Shown here piece after piece: positions 12,842-24,753 of a stretch of DNA of 64,000 nucleotides. Position 1 is the stretch's first letter, and the number at the start of each line of letters is the position of its first letter. The DNA comes from Spongilla lacustris (taxonomy: Eukaryota > Porifera > Demospongiae > Spongillida > Spongillidae). The position numbers were made by a program, and so were the translations under genes. The stretch spans positions 4,846,173-4,910,172 of the forward strand of contig OX442419.1 in assembly GCA_949361645.1 (NCBI GenBank), given 5' to 3'. The notes under the pieces are model-generated. The model did no database searches, was not told where the DNA came from, and saw only the letters and a list, made by a program, of their open reading frames with translations.

Positions 12842-15800
12842 ATGAGTGGCAAACACAAACGACAATACCTTGAAGACACAAGCATCAGCGCAATTCCCCT
12901 GCGAACAAGATCCTGTTATGTTTCCAGAACACTGTTACGCAATACTGAGGAAGCCGTAGACCGTCAAACCCAGTGAGCCAATTTTTATTTATGTTACGTA
13001 AGTATAAATAGCTTTTAAAGGTTGAACTGAACATTATTTATGTTTCTATTACGGCTCTTTTCGTTAATTACCTCCGGTACTTTATTAAGAACAGGACGGC
13101 CATATTTTGCCCCATCCTACGTGCATAAGTTATGTATTTATTTTCATTCGAACAGAGACGTGGGTTATATAGAGACGAACAACAGAGATTTCATCAGCTT
13201 GTGGAGTAAAGGTATACGGAGAAAAGCTACAAATACTATTAGTTCATTAACGTTGACAGATTCAGAGTCTTGCAGTACTGAGAACACGAAAGCCACAAAT
13301 GCTCCAAACAAATATTGCATGTCATTATACTCTGGTTCTAAGGTCACCATGATGGAGTATAGCCTGAAGATACTGGAGTATTCTTTAACACACTGTCTAA
13401 CAAAACATGCCACAGATGATTTGTTGAAATTGATTGCTGACATTCTTCCTCAACCTAACTGTGCAACAAGGTCAAATTACAAACAGGACAAATTTTTTTC
13501 CAACTTCCTAAAATATCCAATAGCTGACGTGCATAAATACTGCTTCCAGTGCCATCATTTAGCTGACTCTTTGCATGATACTCCTACTGTTTGCCCCAAT
13601 GGATGCAACGAAAAATTTGAAAAGTTTTTGGTCTGTGATATTGAGCAACAAATTGCACACCTCTTATCAGGTAAGTTATTCTTGTATTTCTTATGATTGA
13701 TCTGTATTGTTGAATATTCCTAGATTCATGTACATGGCAAGCAATCCAGGGCAGATTTAGTCGCTCAAGTGAGTCAGGGGTTATAAGCGACATCTATGAT
13801 GGAATCTTGTACAAAGAGCACTCATCACCTGGTGAATTTCTGTCACAAAATTTTCCTGCAAATCTTTCATTTACAATAAGTACTGATGGTGTCAAAGTCT
13901 TCAAATCATCAGTGTCAGAGGTCTGGCCAGTGTGGCTGGTTGTGAATGAACTACCATCTCATTTAAGGTTAGTATCCCAATCCCTCAGTACACTCAGATT
14001 TGCATTCTTTTTTATCACTGATACAATATTTAGATATTCAAGAAAACATATTTTGCTAGGTGGCCTCTGGTTCTCTAAACATAAACCTACCATGGCAACG
14101 TATTTGATGCCACTAATAGAAAAGTTTAATGCACTTTTAGAAACAGGTTAGCAAAACTTGCTATTCAGTATTGTATACATGCAATCATGTTCCAGGGATA
14201 GAAGTTCAAACTCCAGATGGTAGGATGACTTCCAGGTCTATGATTCTAATGTGTACAGCAGATTTACCAGCCAAAGCCAAAGTTGCAAACTCTCTGCAAT
14301 ATAATGGCTATTTCGGTTGTAATACATGCACCATTCCAGGGACATATATAGGACACAACATGACATGGCAATATGACCCATCTGCTACACTGAGGACCCA
14401 TGATTCCATTATATCAAATGCAGAGGATGCAATTAAAATTCGTAATCCAGTAAGTATTATTGGCCATCCTATGCCACTCATGCTAATGATCACATAGGTG
14501 TGTGGAATCAAAGGAGTACCAGTGTTGGCAATGCATAAACCTTTTCATCTTGTGTACGGAATGGTGACTGATGTGCTTCATGCAGTTGGTGTGGGGATAG
14601 TAAAAATGTTGCTGAACTGCTGGTTCTCTAAGAGCAAGCAACGAGAAAGATATAGTATATGCCACAAGGTAAGTAGATGTCATAAGCCAAAATTCATTAC
14701 ATGTGCATTGATACAGCTAGGTACATGTGATGCCAAACTTATGAAAATTGCAGTTCCAAATGTAATCAAACGTCCTCCAAAGTCATTAACTGAGCATACT
14801 AAATAGAAAGGTACATACTTCAATGAACTAATTGTCTAGCTCACAGGTGTGTTGTCCACCCAGCAATAGAATACTTTTCCTGGCTGTTGTACTACTCAGT
14901 TCCAATTCTTTACAATGTGTTGAATGAAAAGTGCTATAGGCATTACTGCCTTCTAGTTGTCAGTTTTCATATTTTGTTAAGTGAACATATAACTCAAGAC
15001 TTGTTACTGCTAGCCGAAGAATGCTTGCACAAATTCTATGTGGAGTACCCCAACCTGTATAGTGAGTCAGCCAACACATTTTATTAATTGTGTTTAATGT
15101 TTTTACTGCAACAGGTGTTGAATCAACATCTATGAATTGTCATCTATTGAGTCATTTAGTACTTTATACTAAAGCTTGGGGCCCTGTTTGGACAATGTCG
15201 TGTTTCCCATTTGAGTCTATGAATCATGTGCTGAAGAAGCATTTCCATGGAACTAGAGAAGTAGTGATACAGGTTTTTTATAATGGCATTATGATTTGTA
15301 GCACCTTTTAAATATTTGACTTTCAGATAGCCCAAAACTTTTCTCGGCTTCAGCTGTTGCCAAGATTGGTAAATTATTATTGCAATAACCATGATGATGC
15401 ATATGGATTGAAAATGTATGTCATTATATAGAATGGGTAGTGCAAATGTTATCATACTACAATGTATTTCATTAGCTGCAAACCAATGTCAAGCAGTATC
15501 TTAGGAGCTGAAATTCCTTTGTCTACTGAGCAGCTGTCTGATTTGACATCATATTTGCAAAACTCTTTACACATTGACTTTATGACCATTACATCATACA
15601 AAGCTTTTTCCAGAGCAAGGATTAATCATCGTGTCTACCATTCAACTTCATATGGAAGAGCCACCAAACAAAATAGCTACACAGTATTATTCACTGGTGA
15701 TAACGGTTCGACACTGTTTTGTGGACAAATAAAATATTTTGTGTCATGTGCAACTGTTAGTCACATATCAAAAATAATATGTGCAATTGATCAGTTTGAT

Positions 15801-16004
15801 GAGGAATTATCACTACTAAGCAAAACTACATATGCAGCTATGGATGATCATCTGAAAAATATATTCCACAGCTTTCCAGAAGCCAGTTTTCATAGAATAT
15901 TTATCACAGCTGAGCAAATAGTATCTCCTTGCATTAGAATTAATTTGACTGGGAATGAATTTATCTTAGCAACATTCCCCAACAAACTGGATTTCATCAA
16001 TTAG
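12842..16004 (+). pseudogene. EnSpm/CACTA-type transposase, copy 1 (decayed)
   Basis: Multi-exon transposase with good GT/AG sites: exons about 12842-12972, 13156-13211, 13260-13670, 13724-13967, 14034-14146, 14196-14449, 14498-14668, 14716-14810, 14847-15061, 15115-15272, 15327 onward, and a last exon from about 15476 to the stop at 16002-16004. It aligns along its length with the transposase of copy 2: STDGVKVFKSS (versus FTDGVPLFKSS), NSLQYNGYFGCNTC (versus MKQFNGTCGCPVC), IVKMLLNCWFSKSKQR, and SHLVLYTKAWGPVWT, which resembles the DUF4218 region of CACTA transposases. Copy 2 has HAVPEGIVK where this copy has HAVGVGIVK, so a conserved Glu that may be catalytic is Val. TAG at 14804-14806 is in frame after TEHTK, and the frame does not join cleanly into the next exon. 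It therefore looks inactive, although most exons are well preserved. Copy 2 has a single large 3' exon where this copy has many introns. Confidence 0.75.
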
Positions 16005-18130
16005 TGCTGGACAGTTTTTAATGCATTTTTGTGTTATTTTTATTAATTTTCATTCATGCACAATGGATGATTAATTAATAGTTAATTGTTGAATTAATAG
16101 AAGAAGAATGGTGTGACATAGTAACATCAGGTCACCATATCCATCATTATGGAAGTTGGCTTGTACCCAATGATTTGGACGACTGGGCCGCACGTAAGTT
16201 TGGTGCGATGCAATATACTCAATTCAAAGGACCTCTCCCAGAGAACGAATGCCCTTCCGATGTCCCTGAGTACTAGATCAGATCATTAATCATTCAGTGA
16301 CACTCGATATCACAATTAAACCAGTGTGTGTATGTGTGTGAGCACACAGTATCACAACATTTCAGAATTGATTGCCAACATATTTCATACAACTGTGTTA
16401 AAAGCGTGATCACAAAAATGCAATAAAAACTGCACATCACAATACGTATGTTCAAAAAGCTTCTAATGCAACAGGGGAATGAGATATCCTATTGAGGGCT
16501 GGAGAGGTTCAATGAAATGGCAAACAGTACAAATCCTCAATGGTTTGGTTCTTAGTAGCACACCAGTGAGCTTCAGAAAAACAGGTAACCCTATCAGGAG
16601 CAGAGCATATTCATGACAAGCTTTGCAACACATAAGGAATTTGTGTTATGATAACTTTTCCACAGGCATCACAATCAGATAAATGTACAAGTACATCACA
16701 TGCACCACCAGCTGCAACTGACAGTAATCAAATGTAAACATACATCCCTACACCCTCATCCTCCCCTTTCAAGGGCTTACTCACTCTCACAAAGTATACC
16801 ACACCCACAGGACTCTTAACCCCTCACACTCACTCTTAAAAAGTACATGTACACCACTCCTGCAGGACAATTTTTGTCGGCAAGTCACTTAACCCCCTCA
16901 CACAAGTACACCACACTGACAGGACCTCACACTCTTATAAAGTACACTATATATACCCACAGGACTCTTCACCCCTCACACTAAAAAGCATACCACACCC
17001 ACATGACTCTTAACCACTAACACACTTAAAAAGTACCACCATGCACACCCACAGCACTCTTAACCCCTCACAATCTCATCAGCAAGTTTGACTTAATGCT
17101 TAGAAAGTCATTATCACACTCACAGGGTTCTTTTCATTGGCTAACCTCTCATACACTAAAAAAGTAGCCACCACACCCATAGGGGCTGCTCTTAACCCCT
17201 CACACACTGAACACACCCACCCGGCTTTTTGTCCGCTAAGTTACTTGACCCCTCACACTAGTCTGGGGACCCGACTGATTGTTGTAATGGTACAACCATC
17301 AGTCGGGTCTCCAGGCTACCCTCACAGTTGTCAAAGTAGGCCACACCCACACTTTTTTTAAGGTAACTTGCTTAACCCGCACTGTAAGAAAAAATTTCTC
17401 CAAGTCCTGTTCCAATTTCTTGCGTAATAATTGTTTTCGCATGTTTATCTAGAGAACTGTTTACCATTCTTATGTCATTAGATTGCACTGGCGTATCGCT
17501 CTTTAACTTGTACAGGATGAAGGGGTTGTAAACAGCAATTACCCAACGAGGCATGCGCGCTAATAAGCTAAGGGGCGTGCCGCTTTTGTGGAGGAAAGAA
17601 ACTCTTCAACCTGTACAAGTTAGAAGAGTGATACGCCTGCAATTTATAAGGATCTCTAGGCAAACTGGAAGATTTGCAAAAACATTACGCGGAACAAATC
17701 GACTTCCGCTAAGCAGCCACACCAAATCTACACGAATTTTCTTGTTCACAACCATAGCAATCTTTGTACAGGCCATCCACCATCCTCAAATGAAACGAAG
17801 AGGACATTCAACAGAGACAAAGCGTCGTCAGACACTAATTATTCTATATCACGATCCATCCAACTATAAACGCATGCACTTTCCGCGCGCCCAGATACAA
17901 TTCATGCGATCACACACGCCAATCTCTACTACTTACGAAAAATAGCGATGACATATAGAGTTATCTTTAAGGCGTTACTGCTGAGGCGTCTCGGATGATT
18001 CTGCAGCGGCCGCCATCTTTTGAGTTATCGTAACGCGATTAAATACGCTTAGTGAGAGCGAGTAATTTGTATTCTCGATTAGTGACGTTCAGCGCAATTA
18101 ATCGTTCTACAACGCTTGTTTTTCTGCCCG
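16005..18130. repeat. Non-coding 3' part of copy 1 with degenerate tandem repeat
   Basis: From about 16740 to 17370, words of the type CCACACCCACAGGACTCTTA and CCCCTCACACTC, with AAAAAGTA, recur about every 60 bp as a degraded tandem repeat. At 17262-17318 a palindrome (GGGGACCCGACTGAT ... ATCAGTCGGGTCTCC) suggests a tiny inserted hairpin element. The last 100 bp contain the subterminal CGATTA/AATCG words of the transposon. No gene seen. Confidence 0.6.
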
Positions 18131-18132
18131 GG

Positions 18133-21100
18133 ACTCTTCTCTCCTCATCACCACCCACTTTTCTCTCCCCATCACCATCAACTGTTCCCTCTCCATCACC
18201 ACCCACTCTTCTCTCCTCATCACCACCCACTGTTCCCTCTCCATCACCGCCCATTGTTCCCTCTCCATCACCACCCACTCTTCTCTCCTCATCACCACCC
18301 ACTTTTCTCTCCCCATCACCATCCACTGTTCCCTCTCCATCACCACCCACTCTTCTCTCCACATCACCACCCACTGTTCCCTCTCCATCACCGCCCATTG
18401 TTTCCTCTCCATCACCACCCACTCTTCTCTCCTCATCACCACCCGGCCACTTCCTTTCCATCACCATCCACTATTCCCTCTCCATCACCACCCACTCTTC
18501 TCGCTCCATCACCACCCACTGTTCCCTCTGTCTCCATCACCACCCACTGTTCCTTCTGTCTCCATCACCGCCCACTGTTCCTTCTGTCTCCATCAGCACC
18601 CACTGTTCCTTCTCCATCATCACCCACTGTTCCCTTACCATCACCACCCACTGTTCCCTCTGTCTCCATCACCATCCACTGTTCCCTCTCCATCACCACC
18701 CACTCTTCTCTCCACATCACCACCCACTGTTCCCTCTCCATCACCGCCCATTGTTTCCTCTCCATCACCACCCACTCTTCTCTCCTCATCACCACCCGGC
18801 CACTTCCTTTCCATCACCATCCACTATTCCCTCTCCATCACCACCCACTCTTCTCGCTCCATCACCACCCACTGTTCCCTCTGTCTCCATCACCACCCAC
18901 TGTTCCTTCTGTCTCCATCACCGCCCACTGTTCCTTCTGTCTCCATCAGCACCCACTGTTCCTTCTCCATCATCACCCACTGTTCCCTTACCATCACCAC
19001 CCACTGTTCCCTCTGTCTCCATCACCACCCACTGTTCCCTCCACATCACCACCCACTGTTCCCTCCACATCACCACCCACTGTTCCCTCTCCATCACCAC
19101 CCACTGTTCCCTCTCCATCACCACCCACTGTTCCCTCTCCATCACCACCCACTGTTCCCTCTCCATCACCACCCACTGTTCCCTCTCCATCACCACCCAC
19201 TGTTCCCTCTCCATCACCACCCACTGTTCCCTCTCCATCACCACCCACTGTTCCCTCTCCATCACCACCCACTGTTCCCTCTCCATCACCACCCATTGTT
19301 CCTTCTCCATCACCCCCCACTCTTCTCTCCTCATCACCACCCACTTTTCTCTCCCCATCACCATCCACTGTTCCCTCTCCATCACCGCCCATTGTTCCCT
19401 CTCCATCACCACCCACTCTTCTCTCCTCATCACCACCCACTCTTCTCTCCCCATCACCACCCACTGTTCCCTCTCCATCACCACCCACTGTTCCCTCTCC
19501 ATCACCACCCACTGTTCCCTCTCCATCACCACCCACTGTTCCCTCTCCATCACCACCCACTGTTCCCTCTCCATCACCACCCACTGTTCCCTCTCCATCA
19601 CCACCCACTGTTCCCTCTCCATCACCACCCATTGTTCCTTCTCCATCACCCCCCACTCTTCTCTCCTCATCACCACCCACTTTTCTCTCCCCATCACCAT
19701 CCACTGTTCCCTCTCCATCACCGCCCATTGTTCCCTCTCCATCACCACCCACTCTTCTCTCCTCATCACCACCCACTGTTCCCTCTCCATCACCGCCCAT
19801 TGTTCCCTCTCCATCACCACCCACTCTTCTCTCCTCATCACCACCCACTTTTCTCTCCCCATCACCATCCACTGTTCCCTCTCCATCACCACCCACTCTT
19901 CTCTCCTCATCACCACCCACTGTTCCCTCTCCATCACCGCCCATTGTTCCCTCTCCATCACCACCCACTCTTCTCTCCTCATCACCACCCGGCCACTTCC
20001 TTTCCATCACCATCCACTATTCCCTCTCCATCACCACCCACTCTTCTCGCTCCATCACCACCCACTGTTCCCTCTGTCTCCATCACCACCCACTGTTCCT
20101 TCTGTCTCCATCACCGCCCACTGTTTCTTCTGTCTCCATCAGCACCCACTGTTCCTTCTCCATCATCACCCACTGTTCCCTTACCATCACCACCCACTGT
20201 TCCCTCTGTCTCCATCACCACCCACTGTTCCCTCCACATCACCACCCACTGTTCCCTCCACATCACCACCCACTGTACCCTCTCCATCACCACCCACTGT
20301 TCCCTCTCCATCACCACCCACTGTTCCCTCTCCATCACCACCCACTGTTCCCTCTCCATCACCACCCACTGTTCCCTCTCCATCACCATCCACTGTTCCC
20401 TCTCCATCACCACCCACTGTTCCCTCTCCATCACCACCCACTGTTCCCTCTCCATCACCACCCACTGTTCCCTTTCCATCACCACCCACTGTTCCCTCTC
20501 CATCACCACTCACTCTTCTCTCCTCATCACCACCCGGCCACTTCCTTTCCATCACCACCCACTGTTCCCTCTCCATCACCACCCACTGTTCCCTCTCCAT
20601 CACTTCTCGCTCCATCACCACCCACTGTTCCCTCTGTCTCCATCACCACCCACTGTTCCTTCTGTCTCCATCACCGCCCACTGTTCCTTCTGTCTCCATC
20701 AGCACCCACTGTTCCTTCTCCATCATCACCCACTGTTCCCTTACCATCACCACCCACTGTTCCCTCTGTCTCCATCACCACCCACTGTTCCCTCCACATC
20801 ACCACCCACTGTTCCCTCTCCATCACCACCCACTGTTCCCTCTCCATCACCACCCACTGTTCCCTCTCCATCACCACCCACTGTTCCCTCTCCATCACCA
20901 CCCACTCTTCTCTCCTCATCACCACCCACTCTTCTCTCCCCATCACCATCCACTGTTCCCTCTGTCTCCATCACCGCCCACTGTTCCCTCTCCATCACCA
21001 TCCACTGTTCCCTCTCCATCACCACCCACTGTTCCTTCTGTCTCCATCACCACCCACTGTTCCCTCTCCATCACCACCCACTGTTCCTTCTCCATCGTCA

Positions 21101-21385
21101 CCCACTGTTACCTCTCCATCACCACCCACTCTTCCCTCTGTCACCATCACCATCCACTGTTCCCTCTCCATCACCCCCACTCTTCCCTCTCTCCTCTCCA
21201 CATCACCACCCGGCCATTTCCTTTCCATCGTCACGCACTGTTCCCTCTCCATCACCACCCACTCCTCTCTCCATCACCACCCACTGTTCCCTCTCCATCA
21301 CCCCCCACTCTTCCCTCCCCATCACCAACAACTGTTTCCTCTCCATCACCACGCACTGTTCACTGTCCCCTCTCCATTATCACAG
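18133..21385. repeat. 24-bp minisatellite, right part with higher-order structure
   Basis: Continuation of the array interrupted at 8876: same CACCCACTGTTCCCTCTCCA core, with many variants in a fixed order. A block containing CCGGCCACTTCCTTTCC, CACTCTTCTCGCTCC, then TCTGTCTCCATCAGCACC and CTTACCATCACC occurs around 18440, 18795, 19990 and 20530, i.e. a higher-order repeat of variable length, separated by runs of near-identical 24-mers. Long Ser/Pro/Thr and His/Pro frames on plus, and Gly/Asp/Glu or Met/Glu/Trp frames on minus, are by-products of the 24-nt period. Confidence 0.95.
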
Positions 21386-22471
21386 AACACCAACAATGAC
21401 CAGAAGGGTTAGGAACTGTGGCAGCTTCACCTTTCTACCATTTTTAGCCAACCCATGCAAGACCATCTTTGGAGTATACAGCCGCCTATATGCCTAGCCT
21501 TAGTGCGAGCCAACTGTAGAGCCATCCTGTCCAGTTTAACTTGGCTATAAGGCCTAGTTCTGTGTGTACATTTGATATTATGCTTTGTTGTATTCATGGA
21601 TTTCAAATTATGAATAATAATTTTACAAAAAATAATATTGGACATGGACTACGTAGCGTAGTAGGCCAGCTGTTTCTATACGTGCGTGTGTGTTTATGTA
21701 TGCGTGTGTGTGTGCATTACACAGATACGACCTAACACCTACCTTCACCCATGGCCACGTGCACTACTAAGTATCGTGAGTAGCGGGCATCCATAAGCTG
21801 GATTCAAGCGAAGCCGCTGGGTTAGTGTCACTTAGCGATTAGGTTTAGGGCATAAAAAGGGGGGGGGGGGGGGGGGGGCGGCGGTAAAATTGAAGTACAT
21901 GTACACCCGGCAAAATCACATTAACATCATCCATTTGGAAAAAAAACCGCTCTGCATATGAGTAAAAACAGAAAACGAAGACAATTAGAAACTGATAAGC
22001 TCGACGACCAGCTGCATCATTTCGGTTACATGATTCTAGGTTAGTCTGGGGACCCAACGTCCCCAGAGTACTCTATTTACTGCGTATCCAACACTAGGTT
22101 ACAAAGAGTTAAAATCCTTCAAACTGTACGAAATGTTCTCGAATGTACCTGAGACATTACGAGCATTTAGAGCAGAGTCCTAACAGAGCTCTTAGAGGGT
22201 TAAGTTCAACCATGATTTATGCTCGCGTGATTCATCGTGCAATTTGTTGTATTTAGCAGTTTACTCCACTATTAAACGCGAATGCATCACTTTTTAATGA
22301 GCAATCGGGCAACCGTAGAACCTAATGAGTATCTTCGTAGAAATGTGTTGTATTTGCCAAATACTGCCGGTATAATCGATATAATTATGTTGTATTAAAA
22401 ATACTATCTCGCAAATTTGTTGAAAAGTAAGGCATATGAACCAATGTATTTGAAACTTTTTTTCCTGTGCC
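21386..22471. other. Unassigned DNA with poly-G tract
   Basis: No coding evidence. Contains a poly-G run at about 21860-21878 and a repeat at 21764-21820 that is the reverse complement of 43461-43514 (core GCTGGATTCAAGCGAAGCC). Confidence 0.5.
21764..21820 (-). repeat. Dispersed repeat, copy 1 (GCTTCGCTTGAATCCAGC)
   Basis: Reverse complement closely matches 43461-43514; both contain a CAG[TC]GGCTTCGCTTGAATCC core and a CGCTA(A/C)TCACGAT segment. Probably the end of a dispersed MITE family; no partner end was found here. Confidence 0.6.
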
Positions 22472-22479
22472 GATCCAAT

Positions 22480-23448
22480 CAGTGGCGGATCTAGGAATGG
22501 GGCTATAGGGGGGGCGGTTGGTTGGAGGGGCGGCCGGGGGCGGGGCCCACCCACTCACCAGCAAGGGGGTATGGGGGAGCGCTGTAAGCTCCCCCATCGG
22601 GGCCTGGGGCGGAGCCCCAGAAGCTTTCACATTTTTTGCTTCAAAGCCGCTATTAATCAGCGTATTCGCAGCGCAGTGAAAGGTGGTTCCCCCGCCTCCC
22701 CGGGGAGGGTACGGGAGGGGGCACCCCTCCCGGCCAGCTAGGGGCACGGGGGAGCGCTGTTAGCTCCCTCATCGGGGTCTGGGGCGGAGCCCTAGAAGCC
22801 AACGCTTTTTTTGTAGAAAACAACGCTAAAACTGTAACCAGGTTATTTTGTTTTGAGACCTTGCCTCTGCGCATGTAATATAAAATACAAAACGGCTATA
22901 GTGCAGCCAAGGCCACTTTTGGTAACCGTTGTACACTGGGTAGCCTAGCTTGAGCTAGCTCTCGCGATCGATTTGAAGACCACTTGCATGTCATTAACTA
23001 TAGCAGCAATTGCTCAGCTATAATTGAATTGATACATGCGCGCTTGTGAACCTATTATTATAATATATTTTTTGTTGTTGTGAAAAAGTGCTGCCGCCCC
23101 AGCTCCTACGCCACTGCCTATGCACATGCAGGCAAGATTTCGAAGGAATGTTCGCGGTTATTAAATAAAATTTCCGGTATTAGATTAAATTTCGTAATCA
23201 CTGAAACTTTTAAGAAATTGCCGCCCCCCCCCCCCCCACATACACACACACACAAAAGGTGTGCTTTCTAGATGCGCGTGCGTTACGTACGGTAGGAAGT
23301 GCGCGCGCACGCTGTGTGTGTGTGTGTGTGTGTGGGGGGGGGGGCGGCAATTTCATTACAGGGGCGGCATTTAATATGAATGGGGGGGGGGGGGGGGGGG
23401 GGGGGGGGGCGGCCGCCCCCCCCCAAGGCTATGCTAGATCCGCCACTG
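22480..23448. mobile_element. hAT-type MITE (969 bp) with 8-bp TSD
   Basis: TIRs CAGTGGCGGATCTAG at the left and the reverse complement CTAGATCCGCCACTG at the right (ends 23448). A perfect 8-bp TSD, gatccaat, flanks it (22472-22479 and 23449-23456). An 8-bp TSD and CAGTGGCGGATC-like ends are typical of hAT elements. The interior is very G- or C-rich at both ends, includes a duplicated block with GGGGGAGCGCTGT and GGCGGAGCCC (about 22570-22800), poly-C and (TG)n tracts near 23220-23345, and a poly-G tract next to the right end. No transposase, so non-autonomous. Confidence 0.9.
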
Positions 23449-23456
23449 GATCCAAT

Positions 23457-24021
23457 CCCTTCAAATCGTCAGTGCCGCCATTGCATATAATATCGGACGG
23501 GTATAATGATTGATGATCTATATCGGCGCGTATCGTAAATACGCGTACATGCTGTATGAATCAAATGGCACTAAAAAAATAATTTCGGGGGGGGGGGGGG
23601 AAGGCCCGAGTACCCCCCCCCCCCCCCCTGAATCCCCCGCTGTCCATTTTGTCAATTGCTTATTACTAATGCGTACACAGATCTTCTGTGCACACAGAAA
23701 ATTTAACTTCATGTTGAATTTGTGTTCATTAGACCACTTAACGGTTTACCAGCGGATATTTAATGACGCTATTGCACGTAACCGCGGAATTAAATTTCTG
23801 AGTTAATGTATTTTTAGGTATCATGTGACCAGGGCGTGACAACTTTTGATCCGTGCGAGTTTTGAATGTAGAAGTTTTCAAAATCGGTCTCATCAGTGGA
23901 TACGCTACACGCCAATGCCAACTGATCGTTTGTACGATGTAGAAAAGGCAACTAGCGCTTGGATCGATATTGTTGTTACGGACGCTGTGGTTGGCATGGA
24001 CGCTGTCAAGCGGAGAGATGA
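23457..24021. repeat. Left half of a diverged tandem duplication (copy A, first part)
   Basis: Positions about 23870-24021 (for example GCCAATGCCAACTGATCG and ACGATGTAGAAAAG) match about 24930-25080 at roughly three in four bases. Copy A continues after the MITE at 24754. Upstream, 23730-23850 (CGCGGAATTAAA, GGCGTGACAACTTTTGA) resembles 58060-58143 (GATAACTTTTGAATG), suggesting an older dispersed repeat. Poly-G and poly-C runs lie at 23587-23629. No gene recognised. Confidence 0.55.
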
Positions 24022-24029
24022 AAACTGTT

Positions 24030-24745
24030 CAGTGGCGAGGTGGCTTGTCTGTCACTGGGGGGGCAAATACACAGAATGCCGCCCCCCCCCCCCCCCCCCC
24101 CCCCCCCACGCATACACACACACAAACACACACGCTGTTTTTCTTTCAGAATTTCTTATATCGTTACAGCGGCGGATACAGGATTTTGGCGAGGAGGGGG
24201 TGGGCTCCACATGGATAATAGACGCGTCGACGACAGGGAGGGGCGCGCGCGAAGCGCGCGAAAATTTTTGTGGTGCGCGTTCTAATTTTTCCACAGATTG
24301 TATTGGAAACTAAGGCAATCAAGACCAATAAATAGTGCCCTCTGTTCGAGCAGCACGATAACAATAACAAAAACTGGTAGCAATTAACACGTAGCCGATT
24401 CTAGATCTCATGACATCAGTCAAGCCGACATGTATAGAGCAATGTACTTGGAATTGGATTGTTAACCTACGTAACCGTACTATTACGTAACAAATGCTAT
24501 AAATATATATCACGTGAGGTGAAATCCCGCCTTCTTTCCTCCGATCGCCGACGTTCGCTATTGATGAACTCGTCCCCAGCATTATGACTCTACATGTATA
24601 CTACATAAATAATCATCTTAATTAAACACATTTCGTGTAATTTGCTTGGCGGCTGGTGCGCCCCTATCGTCATTTTGGCGCCCCCTTTTTAAGGCCAGCT
24701 GGGGGGGCAACTGCCCCCCCTGTCCCCCCGGCCACCTCGCTACTG
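24030..24745. mobile_element. hAT-type MITE (716 bp) with 8-bp TSD
   Basis: Starts CAGTGGCGAGGTGGC at 24030 and ends with the inverted copy GCCACCTCGCTACTG at 24745. An exact 8-bp TSD, aaactgtt, lies at 24022-24029 and 24746-24753. A long poly-C tract follows the left end (24080-24107) and GC-rich poly-G/C tracts precede the right end. A second hAT-like start word (CAGCGGCGGATACAGG at about 24168) suggests an older nested fragment. No transposase frame. Confidence 0.9.
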
Positions 24746-24753
24746 AAACTGTT

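Larger units (their letters stand above)
8877..18132. mobile_element. EnSpm/CACTA-type transposon, copy 1 (9.26 kb)
   Basis: Left end CCCGTCGGAAAAAAACAGGC and right end (reverse complement) CCCGGGCAGAAAAACAAGCG form imperfect TIRs. The element is flanked on both sides by the dinucleotide ac (8875-8876 and 18133-18134), read as a 2-bp TSD inside the 24-bp minisatellite. Both subterminal zones are rich in TCGCG/AATCGC words (8880-9100 and 18030-18110), likely transposase-binding repeats. It encodes a BEN-domain gene (minus, 9229-12704) and a transposase (plus, 12842-16004), head to head with 137 bp between start codons. A CACTG-ended element (10867-12399) is nested inside. Removing it leaves about 7.7 kb, against 5.84 kb for copy 2 at 58146-63987, which has the same gene order, the same kind of CCC-ended TIR and a 2-bp TSD. 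Assignment to EnSpm/CACTA rests on the transposase. Confidence 0.85.

Noticed and set aside
18052..21497. ORFs over 1000 codons in the right minisatellite
   Set aside because: Same reason: period 24 is a multiple of 3; multiple overlapping frames are equally open.
24168..24300. Separate hAT element starting CAGCGGCGGATACAGG
   Set aside because: No matching right end or 8-bp duplication found; noted only as a possible fragment in the 716-bp MITE.
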